NCBI RefSeq assembly: GCF_040581485.1
Contig: NC_090128.1
Location: 7,440,001-7,504,000, forward strand
Length of the DNA: 64,000 bases
From: Linepithema humile
Taxonomy: Eukaryota; Arthropoda; Insecta; Hymenoptera; Formicidae
Direction of reading: 5' to 3'
Shown: positions 48,885 through 61,081 of the stretch, one piece after another
Layout of the letters: each line of letters starts with the position of its first letter
How positions within the stretch are numbered: position 1 is the first letter of the stretch
The notes under the pieces: model-generated
The model's input: the letters and a program-made list of their open reading frames with translations, nothing else
Database searches by the model: none
What the model was told of the DNA's origin: nothing
Position numbers and translations under genes: made by a program

Positions 48885-49671
48885 GTGAGTGACCTCTGCG
48901 ACGCCGCTCTTCTTCCTCCTCTTCTGCGCCGCCACGAGCGTGTACGCTAAGCTCTTTCTTCTTCTTCTGCTTCCACTTCTACTTCTAGTTCCTTTGATGC
49001 TAAATACTTTCCCACGCAAGAAAAGCGACCTTTTTAATTGCCACCACCGCCGTGCTGGTTAATGAACCCCGGCTCGTTATCGCGAGAGCCGCTTTTTCCC
49101 GCGTGGTTTTTCTCTCGACGAGAAAAACGCGCACTGTCAATCGATGACAGGTGCGTCGGTCAGAACTGAATCGGTCTGTAGAAAAATACGAGAGTCCGAG
49201 AATGCGAGCCATTGCGCGAAAAAGTATAAGAAATTCATCTGTCATTTTTTAAATGTGAGAATTTGAAGATTTTTTTAGAATTGTTGTTTGTATTGTTTTC
49301 ATTTTTTTAGCTGTTTAATAATTAAAAGTAAATTGCATATTATTATCTTGTTGCACGGCACATGACATGTAATACGCAGTTAAAAAATTATTTTTTGTTT
49401 GATAAATGTTCATCGAAAAAACGAAAATGCTGACTGGAAAGGGTTCTATTTTTATACTTTATTCTCATTAATCATTATTCAAACTGAAAAGAATTTTAAT
49501 AACAATTCCATGATTCTCTGTTATTATGTTTTCATCGCTCAGAAATAAGACTTTTTCTCTATATAATTATCTTGAACTATCTTATATTAACTACATTCGT
49601 GACTCGCGTTAACAAAAAACAGGATGAATCAAATGAAAAGAAGAATGAAAAGAAAATGTACCTTACACAAA

Positions 49672-50112
49672 TCTCAGGAATTTAGAGCATGTTTTATCTT
49701 TATTTGAAACGTCACTCTAAAAAATAACTATGTACATAGTTTGCAAAATATTCTGCTAAATTTAAAATTAGGGTGTTCAAGACGAGAATAGAATAAATCT
49801 ATAATTCGCGGAGTCCTCTTTAAATATTTAAGCATATCTGCTTTATATTTAAAACGCTTACAAATTATTGATTTATTCTACTTTTGCTTTCATACACACT
49901 GTTTTGTTAAGTCGGAATCGTTTAATTCCAAAAACTAAAAAGTTTTCAAAGGACTGGTCCACAATTCGCAGCAACCATTTTAAATATTCAAGCATGTTTG
50001 TTTTGTATTCGAAATACGATTTAAAAATTATTTGACTTCTGTTTACTTCTTCAATTGATAAAAGTCTCTCCTTAATTCCGAAAAAGAAATAGTTCTCGAA
50101 GGACTTCGCGGG
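49672..50112. repeat. Tandem repeat, period about 145-160 bp, about three copies
   Basis: The AGCATRT...TTTRTATTYRAAAYRC core recurs near 49686, 49831 and 49990. Copies 2 and 3 share flanks (ATTCGC at the start, AAAGGACT / GAAGGACT at the end). Diverged and non-coding. Confidence 0.55.
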
Positions 50113-52600
50113 ATTTTACCTCGAGAAGAGACACGCTAAGTCTCGAGGGAAATTCGACTCAAGGGGGAGAAGACCTAAAATAAAGGTCTACACGAAAGCG
50201 TCGACGAGAAAGCCCGACGATACGACACGCGTTGCGACGCGTGCGTTCCTCGAGCGAGCGAATCAATATTTGGAGGGTAGGCGTACGCGTCCCGACGAAC
50301 GGCGTCGAGGCCGGCGGAACGTGAGTCACTCACCCCTGTCCTGAGAGAGAGAACAAGCGAAGCGAAAGGGGGCTGCTGACCTCCCTTTCGCCCCCTTTTC
50401 TCGCATCGTGTCCGACGCGGCCCTCCCACAGCAGCCCTACGAAAGTTTCGTCGATTCTTTGGCAGACGCTAATCGTCTACTCGGCTTCGTTTTATTTTTT
50501 TTTGCTAATTTGACAATCGCATATTCTCTGAAGATCGATTTCACATAAATACAATGCTTCTTACACTTGTACTTCTTATGAAATCATATATAAACGCGAT
50601 ACTTATATCTTACATATTAAATTAATACTTTTTATCAAAAAGAAAGAAATAAGAATTAGATAGAAAATATTTGTTCTTTTCATAATAATAGTAGTAATTT
50701 TATCTTTTATTTTAATTTTACTTTAATTTGATAGTCATATTTCCTGAAGATTTTTTGCATATTAATTTAATTTAAAAAATACCCGAATTAAGAAAATTTA
50801 TTTTTCTACTGAAACAAAGCAATTGATAGTTTATATTGCATTAATTAAACAAAATATATTAAATTTTATCTTTTGATTGATCTCATGTCGTTGAAACATG
50901 TAAATCGAGTAATTCAGAGAATATCTTTTTTTTCTCGATATTTTTTCTGATGATGGATTCCTTAATTTAAAAAAACAACAAATTCCTTACAAAATACTCA
51001 GGGATGTCATTCAACATTTTTCAAACATTTCGTATATTTCCAAGCTAAAGGTCTCTCATCTTTCTTCGAGTAAATCTCATCGGATTGATTCGTTGAGTGC
51101 GTTGCGTCTTTAATGAAGATACTCGTCGGATTTTCGGATTTCCCGGTCGAATGGTCAGGACCGAACATTATGAGTGCGCGATGTTAATTTACGAGCGGGC
51201 TCCGCAGAAGCGTGAAACGTACGTACACTCCTAAGTAAACTCGTTCGCGCGAGGGACACGCACGTACGGTGGGAACAGGTTCCATAAAATTGAGCGTTCT
51301 TCCGTGGAACTCTTATCCACACCGGGCATCTTCGTGCCCGCTGCATCGCGGCGTCGCCGCCGACGCCGCCGCTTTGAGAACCCTCGGCTTTTGCGAATCC
51401 CAGAACGACTCGTGATAACATCGAGATATGAATCTATATCGCATAATTCTGGTCAGATCAACAAGATACCGAAAAATATTAACAGGTTTTATGTATAGCA
51501 ATAAAAACCAGTTTCTGTCGAAGGGACATTTCTTCGGCCACGTGCATATTCTTGTATATTGCTCGAGCAATTTATTTACATTGCCTGAAATTCCAATTTT
51601 ATTTAATTGAAAGTAGGGAGTTTAATTAAAAAGCCACAATTAAGAAAATAATAATAAGCAAAATTTGGTAAGCACACAGTGACAGAAAATTACGAATATT
51701 GCGGGGATGCGAGTAATATTATTACACAGAAAACACAAAACAGATGTTTCACTGATATTCTATTCGCACCGGTGATATCGATGCGTGTTTGCTGAAGCAT
51801 CGCGTATCGCTGACTTCGAAAAACGTCGCAGTCGCGTGCACGCGTCGCGAATCGATTCCGATCGGATTTGCGCGGGTTTATTCCACACCCAGACAAATCC
51901 CGATGACGAGCCTATTTTCCTACCTGGCTACCTGCGTACGCGAGCGCGAACACATACCCCGGCTTCTCTCTTCCTCTTTTTTCTTCGACCTTACCGTTAC
52001 GCGAATATGGTTTTGCGTTCGCGCGTAACGGTACGCATTGTGGCAGTCACCGCGGAATAAAGAGATTTCTCCGCGAATATCGCGAGTGTCTCGCAACGTG
52101 CAGGAATGCGATGCGTATCGCGCCGTCACATCGGGAATATTCCTTTCCTAGCCCCCTTTTTCCTCGATGTCATTCGCATGATTGCAAGTGCGAGCTAAAC
52201 GCACCGCTGGAAGCCGAATGCGCGCCGCTCTGCTCGACGACTTTGTCTATTAAGATTGTAAAGTGAATTCGAGTACACATTTCGTAATTTTTGCGTCATT
52301 GCACCGGCGAGTCGAAGCTTGAATATCTAAAGAAAACTCAGACGATTAAACTACACTGCTTATCAAAGATATGAGCTTAGAGCATTAAAGATGCAGATTT
52401 TTTTAGATAGATAAATGATTCTTGTATTATTGTTTTTTTTTTAATCTTTTCTTTAACGTAGCTTTCAGCTGCGTCAATTTTTTTAACAGCGTAATAATTT
52501 AAAATTAAAAAATTGTGCAAGAGCAATGATGCAAGTGGCGCATTGGATGCGCCAACGCTCGATTGCTTGATTGCTGCATTACTTCCATCGTGGCATTTGT

Positions 52601-52945
52601 CTCTTTCTTCAGCATCGTTTGTCATCATTTGAAATGAATGTATCGTAAAAAATAAGCTTAAGAAAACTCGCATACATAATACATGAAATGCAAATGGTTC
52701 ACTGTGCGCGCGACTGATTATGAAATATTTTTAAAATGTTTATTTTTCTCACTCTCTCTCTCTCTCTTTTTGGCATCGTTCTCCATCATTTGAAATTAAT
52801 GTATCGCGAAAAATAAATTTAAGACAATTCACATACGAAATATATGAAATGCAAAGAATGTACTGTGTTTACTAACGCGTGTCTAATCGTGAAATATTTT
52901 CAAAATATTTATCTCTCTTTCTTCGGCATCGTTCATGCATACTCT
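52601..52945. repeat. Tandem duplication, period about 153-160 bp, two copies and a stub
   Basis: GGCATCGTT/AGCATCGTT recurs near 52611, 52772 and 52925. Each full unit continues with CATCATTTGAAAT, AATGTATCG, AAAAATAA and ATATGAAATGCAAA-type words. A CT run lies at the junction. Confidence 0.65.
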
Positions 52946-53876
52946 GTCAGCGCGATCGGCATCGCGATCTCCTTCGTGTCGTTTCCTGTCTAAGACCGCA
53001 TTGCAATCGCATTTCGTTCGCGCCGGAGGACTCTCGATCGTTCGCTCGCGAAGGACTCTCCTCGAAAGAATGGAAATCCTCGAGTCTCCTCGTCGAAAGG
53101 ATCAGCTCTCGCCCGGTCCCTTCGCGTCGCGACCTTGAGTGGAAACCGCGTACACCGGTTATTGTAATAGCCGCGCCGGAGCCGTCCCTCGCGTGTTCGC
53201 GTTCATCGAGCAGACGAACCAGCCGAGTCGGTGGTTGTAGAAGAAAGTTGGATGGCGTAGGGAGAGAAAGAGAGACGAGCGTACGAAGGACGGGAGAAAG
53301 GAAGAAGAAGGAAAGAGGGAGGGAGAAAGAGAGAGTCGCTGACACCGGGCAGGAGGAGGACGCCTCTGGCGATTCATCAGAGTCGTCCGGGACTTTTTCT
53401 TCGTTGAAATAATCACCGGGCCGATTCTTAGCGATCCCCGCCTGCCTGCTTGTACACCCGTCTCTCTCCCCTCCGCCCGCTCGCGCACGTAATCGTAATG
53501 AGATACGAGTTCGAACAGAGTTCCTTCTTCGGGGCCGCTTTGCCACGACAGAGTATTACTTCGGGGCTGACGCCTGGCAAAATTTCGATTCGCGGAAGGC
53601 GTGCTGGCGTATTTTCGCATTCCGCCCGCCCGCTCGGTTCGGCCCGCGCCGCCGGGGAATATCGTTAATCGAGGGACGCGTCCGCGGTATGCGAGAGGCT
53701 CGCACGTTGAGATTGCTGCCGCCTTCCTTGACGGGAGGACGGCCGCGCGCGACGCACGCGCGTGCATCTCTTCCGCGTCGCATTCTTCGGCAACGGCCAG
53801 ATCCATAAATCTGCGATCGCTCGGCTGAATTTTCCCGCCGATACGAGCGCAGAAAATTATCTTCGGCGAACCGCAT

Positions 53877-53913
53877 CCCGAGATTCTCCCCCCCGCTTAA
53901 CGGGAATCTCGGG
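53877..53913. other. Hairpin: perfect 10-bp stem around a C-rich loop
   Basis: CCCGAGATTC and GAATCTCGGG flank a 17-nt loop with a run of seven C at the end of a CpG-dense island. It is not followed by a T run, so a terminator role is not suggested. Confidence 0.6.
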
Positions 53914-56092
53914 AGTGACTTCGCCGGAATTATAAAGACAGCGGGGGTTCTCCACAGGTGTTTCGGACTTACACCATTTATATCTTCTCAGTTTCGAGTA
54001 CACATGCAAACAGATAATCTGTATTCTCCCAGGAGGTCCGTCGAGAGAAATATAGTATAAGTTATCTTTCGGTATTTTATTTAGGTTGGTGTGAAAGATT
54101 TGTCGTACTTGTGTCGACAGAAAACAGAATTTTACACTTCATTTTTTTTAATTAAAGAAATTATTGACTTTGATATATCAGGAAATATTTGAAAATAAAT
54201 TTTATACTTTTGGTTTCTCCATAATTTTATTTAAAATAAAGTCTTTTTCAAAAAGAGAAATTATGAAAAACTGTTAGAAATTTCAAGGAGCAAAGATTTC
54301 ATTTAATAGAATTCTTACTTTTGCAATGAAAATATTTTTAAAACTATTGAAATAGCGGAATTTATTTTATCCTATTTTAGCTCGAGGAAGGGTAAAAATT
54401 TAATTACTTTATTACTAGCGACGTTTCGGAACACCTGTCAGAAAGCCTTCCGAAGTTGTTCTTACAATCAGTTGATCTCAGAGCTTCTATTTACATTCTT
54501 AAAATTAAAATAGAAGTAGAATATTTCTAGCGTTTAAAAATTTAAATTTTGTGATAAAAATCTAGCTAGTTCACAGAACGGAGTGCTTTGAGAGGAGCCG
54601 ATTAGAAAACGGTGATGAAATTTTTTATAAGCACTTATAAGCCGAAAGTATCTCTTCGGTGGTCTTTACATTTAATCACATAAACGTCTGGAGGAACGGT
54701 CGCCCGCGCTTATATGTCTCTATTAAAGCGGTGAAATCGCGCGGTTTCTTCCCAGGTAAACTCGTTCGAGATAACAGGCTCTCCGGTTGATTCACCGAGA
54801 CAGTGCACGGCACCGACGGACACACGCGTTTCAAGACCCGAAAGGATCCACCGTACACGAAAGGACGCGCCTGCGAGATAATTGGTGGGAACCGGATTCC
54901 GGGACGAGTTAAGACCGCTCTCGAAGTAATTAATAGGTCCACCAATGGGCCAGCCAAGTTTATGTTGGTAGCGAAATAGTGCACCCTTCACGGCGACCTG
55001 AACGAAAAATTGCCTCTGCGGTAGAGATAATTTTGCGAACGGCGTATCTCTTTTGTCTAACACCAATGGAAGTTATTCTCACCAGTTATTTTCACGAACA
55101 ATTTATTCATTAGGGCTCGTTGTAATTACGATCATAAAAATTTCAACGTTTCGCATTCCTCGTCAGCGGACTATGTATAGCAATCGAACAGAATTCCTGA
55201 CATCGATAACTATTAGACTTGTAGATTAGTTCAGAAACTGTCGGGCATCGAGAGATTATTCATTTGAAAGCCACGAGAAATTTCCATGCTTTAATATCAC
55301 CGGAGATAACATCACCGAGGGATCTTCGATTGAAGCACTTCTTGAAACAATTGAGAGATAACAACGGCGCATCCAGGAACTCTTCGAAAATTCGCTTAGT
55401 CGGCTGGAAAAATTACTCCGCTTGAAATAGACTGCCTAAGCAATAATTGTGCACCGGTAGCGTATAAACAACCGTTTTACGCAGATAATGTATAATTTAG
55501 GCACATGTGGCTTTATAATACTACGGTTTCTCTTTTTCTTCTTCAGTGAACTGTAAAAGAGTCTTTTTCATTCGAGTGCAGCGCTAATAGCGCGAACGCT
55601 CTCAACTTTTTTAGCTTTAAATTCTTTTTCCAGTTTTACGTATGTAAAATTCCTATAATATTTTTATAAATTTGTAATTAATATTAATTCTTTATTTGAA
55701 ATTTGTGGCAGGAAGCACGAGTTTTTTCACAATCAGAGACAAAATTTTTTACACGCGAAATAGGAAGCTGCACGAGTAACCGTTAGTTCCCGATTTTTCT
55801 CAGCTGCAAAATGCAAAGATTATGGCTTAGGAGAGTTAAAGTTAAGCGAATTTACCGGTTTCTAAGCGAGAAACGTATCGCGCGTCGGATCACTGAGCAG
55901 TAGTATACGATTGAACGCGGCGTCTCTTTTTCTTTGTCTTTTCTTCATCTCGTTTCCTACGGATAAGTCCCTAACCGTCGCGACGGGGGAAGAGGAGGCT
56001 CGATCGGTTCGTGCTGGTGCGCCGGTTGTGTGGATTGGCGAGAACCGGATCCGGGGGGGAGCTAGATCCCCTCGGGCGACGAGGAGGACGAT

Positions 56093-56111
56093 CGGCCGGC
56101 CGGCCGGCCGG
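56093..56111. repeat. (CCGG)n palindromic run
   Basis: Four-plus CCGG units inside a CpG island at 55.9-56.4 kb. Confidence 0.9.
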
Positions 56112-59100
56112 ACTCTCATACCACCGAAGTACATAAGTATCGGGCTATCGCGCGCGTTCTTGGCGCGGTCAACTTGGTCGCCGCGATCTCGACGTGGACC
56201 GACGAGCGGAATAAACTCCGCGAAAGACTGGATGCGAGGAGAAGAGGGATGTGCTCGTGCACCGCGTCTTCGATTGCACGGTGCGTCGCGGACTAAAGTT
56301 TCCCGGCGCGATCGCCCGCCCCGAGCTGTGCACGCGAGTTTTCTGCGCACACAAGCATTTCGCCATTTGAATATTCCCTCGGCCGCTCGCGTCGAATCTA
56401 ATGGCATTTAATGAAGAGATTAATCGACGTTATAATTCGATGTTGAAATCGAGTTGACAAGCGAAGAGTTCTGCTCGAGCTTGAGACTGCGCTTTTGAAA
56501 AATGAAAATTGCCTGTAATAAATATAATCTTCTTTCCAAAAAGAAAAATGTTAATTGAAAACGATTTTGAAGATATTTTCAGATCTGTATCTCTGGCACA
56601 ATTTTTAGATCTTTCAGCGAAAGTGTTCTTTTCGTGTAGCGCATTGTAAGTTTTATTCACACATTTCTGTTAATTTACTACAATTGTTTTTTTCTGTTTC
56701 ACGAGTGATTTATGCTCAAATGTCAAAGTGAATGAAAATTCCGAACATTTGTAGAAATTCCATTGTATTTAACTTTATATTCTTTTATCGGAGACTTCAA
56801 GATGCGCTTTCTCAGCTCCGTCAAGTGTGCAATCAACAAATCTAAAGTGTAAAATCTGTACATAATTGATTAACTGGCGAACTCGTTGTTCTCTCTTCGC
56901 GGCGCGTTTGAAAAAAAATTAGCCGCGTTAACATCGGTTGCCAGTAGTAGAAAATCAGCTTGAACGAGATGCGGTTTGAGGATAGTTGTTACCGGTGTCA
57001 CGGATCGAGAGACGCGATAGTCGAACGCGATGGGATCGATGCCAAGTACATAAATCAACCGGCTATGTTTATTGTGTGGACGTCGCGCACTTCTCTCTTC
57101 ATTTGGAAGTCTTGCGTCAACCGTGCTTAAGATTAAAATGCTTTCGATTAAGACATCTCAAAAAAATCTCTGACGCAATAAAAAACTTAACGGTACTTTT
57201 TTTCGTACAATTCTATTTTTCTTTTTTTAGTTTCTTTGACGCCCAGTTCGTTCCGTACTAATCTTTCTGATTTTTAATAAGTACGTTTTGATCGAGACGC
57301 GCGTCACAATTGCCAGCCGCGGATGACGGGTTTTACAGTTAATCCTTTAGAAAGTGCTCGCTCTGGAATAAAACGAATAGCTCGTCGAATCTCTTGAGTT
57401 GTTAAATTGGATTCCGCGCTATCTGCGACAGATGCAACGAAGCGAAAGAGCCGGTGATGTTCGTGACCGGCTTCTTCTCGCGGTTTATGCACTCATGCTG
57501 ATACCGAATCGCATTATGCGCGGCTTTAAGGTTTTCGATGTTCGACTGGGATCCAGTTTTATCAGCGTCGAGCGCCAAAATGGGTGATGCAAATGCGAGT
57601 GTAGGCGAAAGCCGTTTATCGCATGAACGGCTCTCGTCCGTTGGGAATTCGCAGCTTGACAACCCGGAAATTTGACCCGAATTTATGCAATGCAATGCCT
57701 ATATTTTTCGTTTCTCTTTTGAAGAAAATGTATCAAAGAGAATAATTGGATTGTGAGAAAGAGAAAACGAGATATAATTTGCAATTTTATCAGGCAATGG
57801 TAATTTATAATTATTTTAGAATTATATTAAACTAATTTCACATAGCAATGTGAGAAGAATTTGTTTTGAACAAAATTGAGTTTTAAAGAAAGTTGCGAAG
57901 AATTTTCTTTAACATTTTATCGAAAATGTGGATAGATAATTATCTGCTTTAGGGTTTTAACTTGAGAATTATTATTTATTATTATTTAATATAGAAATAA
58001 AATAAAATTTAATAAAAAAACAGACAGATATGCAACAAGAATCGCGAAGGAATCCAGATAAAGATTGCGCTCTTCCGTTGCTCCCAGCGGATGTTGCATT
58101 CCTGCATATTAGACGACTCGCCATTGTTCCGCAAAATTGTCAAGGTTGCGTGTCCGAAAGTGCTCTTACATTGAACTCTATCCGACTTGAAAGTCCACTT
58201 GAGATTAATACATTCCGATTAACCGATTGCAGTAATAATAAGAACCGTAATAAGATGATAATGAGGCAACTAATTATGCCGCACGCGAGTTAAAGCCGAT
58301 TAAGAGTGTATTCTTGGGCGAACGTCTCTATTCTGGGAGAAATTTTTCCGAGCTCTTTCACGTGGCGATGCCACGATTCCGTTGCCCGCGATCGCGCTCT
58401 CTCGGATGTCGAGCGTGAAGAGAATGCGTTTACGAGAAATGATATACATATACATATTTGCTCGCGGCGAATCGAAGCGCGATATGCAACGAGCATGTGA
58501 GGGGTTAACGTAAAAGTCTCACGGACGAAAGCCGGTGTCTTCAGCACCTCGCTGAAGGGGCACGGCCGGAAATAGTTTCGTTTCCCACGTGTGTTGCGCC
58601 GGCGAGGGAAGGTCGCGCTCCTCTCGCACGAGGGGGAGAAACCTCGCGTACACCTCGAAAACCGCCGTCTACGCCGGCAATTATGGTACTTCGCCGTAGC
58701 GATTAACTCGCGAAATAAGGCGAAAGAACGAGACTCCCGTCCTCACGTCCTTATATACTACGAACCTCCTTACCTCTACAACGACCTGTCTTCAGGATCG
58801 AGTTGGACGCCGCGAGGGAAGAAGTCCATCGCGCGGGACTCGCTTCCAATCCGTCGCGATTACTGTCACGTTTTTTCCTTATTATTTTTCTCGATATTTT
58901 CTCGTTCTAAGGAGTTCGAAGAAAACTATTTCGATTGGCTTAAAGAAGTGACGAAGTCGCCTTTACTTCTCTTAAAGGAGTGAAATTATTTTCACTGTGT
59001 TGATCGAACGAAGTCTTTATTAATTTAATGATGATTGTTGCAAGAATGCGTAACGAATCGTTGAGAAAGCACGCGAGAGTTATCTTTATTATTTTAGCAA

Positions 59101-59250
59101 AGTAAAATTTTTAGTTTCATGTTAATGTCACAGTAATTAAAGACGAACAAAATTACTCAACACAACTCTAATTATAAATTTCAAGCTAATCTTTTCTCAA
59201 CAACAAACTGTTTTGATCTTTTACCAATAAAGATCAATCGATCTTTCCAG

Positions 59251-59361
59251 ATGGATCTTGACGCAGCGGTGTCTTAAGCTCGCGAAAGATCCAGGAAGAC
59301 AGACGATCATGGAACTCACGTCAGAAAGAGGACTGCAGGATCGCGCGGATTAAGTGCCACC
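59251..59361 (+). promoter_or_regulatory. stan: stan 5' UTR end with two upstream ORFs
   Basis: A plausible acceptor (CGATCTTTCCAG) ends at 59250. The leader then holds a nine-codon ORF (59251-59277, stop included) and a 15-codon ORF (59309-59353). The second ends 8 nt before the main ATG. The main ATG sits in a near-perfect Kozak context, so reinitiation or leaky scanning would be required. The leader boundary is inferred from the splice signal. Confidence 0.5.
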
Positions 59362-59807
59362 ATGGCGACGGGATGGAGATGGGTGCTGCTGATCCTGACG
59401 ATCGTCTGGACGGTGAGCGACGGCTATCTGACGGTGCTGCCGTCCGGGACGCCCGTCGGCACCGTCGTCTTCGAAGCCGGGGTGCCGCAGCTGGGCGGTC
59501 GCCGGAAATACGAGGCGTCCAGCGAGCGCACCGCCTGGTTCGCCCGGAAGCTTCTCAAGGTACACCCGCACACGGGCCGCGTGACCGTGGCGAAGACGCT
59601 GAGCTGCGATGGTCTTCAATATCCGCGCGTCTTCACCTTCTACGTCGACTCGACGAGCTCGCGCCTCGGCAGATCCACCATCGACTACTACAGCTTGCCG
59701 CTGAGGATCCTCATCACCGGATGCGGCAACGAGAATCGCGATCTGATGGCCACGAGAAACTGGATGGCGGAGACGCTGGCATCCTACGCGATGCCTAGCA
59801 CGGACAG
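59362..59807 (+). CDS. stan: stan coding exon 1 (signal peptide and N-terminal region)
   Basis: Begins MATGWRWVLLILTIVWTVSDG. The donor GACAG|GTCGGA lacks the usual A at +3/+4 but is the one that fits the next exon. Reading through would stop at 59829. Confidence 0.88.
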
Positions 59808-61024
59808 GTCGGATCAGATTTCAGATTGATCTCAATAAACATATATGAAGCGAATGTGAACGCTACCGAGTTAATGACTTGTAATTTCAGTCTAATTTGT
59901 TTGCTATAAGATGTAAATATTCTAAAAATAAAAATATTCTAAAAAATATACACCCTGCGAAGGATTGAGACTCATGTATGAAGATCTATTTACAGATTCA
60001 CCGAGGTTTGCCTGCGAACGTCTCAACTAGTGGCACCTCTCCGCGACTTCCTGCCGCAGACAGCGTTGAAGAAGTGCGAAATCAGATGGAGCGGGGTGGC
60101 GGATCCGAAGTTTCTTGTGGAAGGCGCCGCCGGAGACTTGGTCTCCGCTACGAAGCAGTGCCTGGTGGATCCGTTGTGGAAGATCTCGGTCAACATGAAT
60201 CTACGTTGCACGGGTGACTCGCGTTTAGTCGATGTTGAGCATCGGTTGAAGATCGTGTTCCATCATCATCAGCTGGACGACACCGATCTGGGTAGAAGAG
60301 TGAGACGAGAACTGAAGAACCACTCGCCGTCCTTCGTTAACCAGTTTTACACCGCAGTGGTGGACGAGGAAAAGGAACCAGAAACCTTCGTATATATGCT
60401 GACGGCGAGGGATCCCGAACACGGCGCCCTTCGATACTCTATGAGTTCGCTGATCGACGCGAGGTCGCAGGCGCTATTTGCTCTCGATCCTGTCACCGGA
60501 AACGTGACGACTCGCGCCAGATTGGACAGGGAGAACCTCGACGTGCATTATTTCCGGGTGAGTGCCGAATTCTCGGAAGTGAAAGAAGATGAATATTAAT
60601 AAAGTTTTTTTTTATTTTTTTATCAATTTCAAAATATGCGAAATGCAGCTCTACGGTTGAAGTTTGTATTGCGATTCTGTGATCAAAGTGAAAAATTTTG
60701 ACTAAAACAATTTCTAATTGTCGTGTTTGTTGCAGGTGATAGTAGTGGACGACTCATTTCCTCCGCGCTCTGGGTCGACGACTCTTCAAGTTAATGTGAT
60801 AGATGTGAATGATCATGCTCCGAACTTTGAATTGTCGCAATATGATGCACCAGTGCCAGAAGGTATCACTGTGGGCACCACAGTAATCACTGTCAAAGCC
60901 ACGGATCAGGACATCGGTAGAAATGCCGAAGTAGAATATTCTATCGTTTCCATTACTGCCGGTGGGAGCACAATACAAACAGAAGACACAGCGTCTTTCA
61001 GGATTGACCCCAGGTTTGTGGTAT

Positions 61025-61081
<57 letters not shown>

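Larger units (their letters stand above)
48885..59250 (+). other. Putative stan intron 1 / upstream regulatory DNA
   Basis: Alternates AT-rich DNA with CpG-dense islands at 50.2-50.5, 51.2-51.4, 52.9-53.9, 55.9-56.4 and 58.5-58.9 kb. Long ORFs in the islands overlap in many frames, are Arg/Ser/Pro-rich and lack domains. Alternative stan promoters or enhancers are the likeliest content. Confidence 0.45.

Noticed and set aside
52879..53806. Long Arg/Ser/Pro-rich ORFs on both strands (177, 199 and 215 codons)
   Set aside because: CpG-island composition keeps several frames open at once; low complexity with no domain.
55862..56411. Overlapping 181- and 166-codon ORFs on opposite strands
   Set aside because: Same CpG-island effect, with a (CCGG)n run inside; no recognisable protein.
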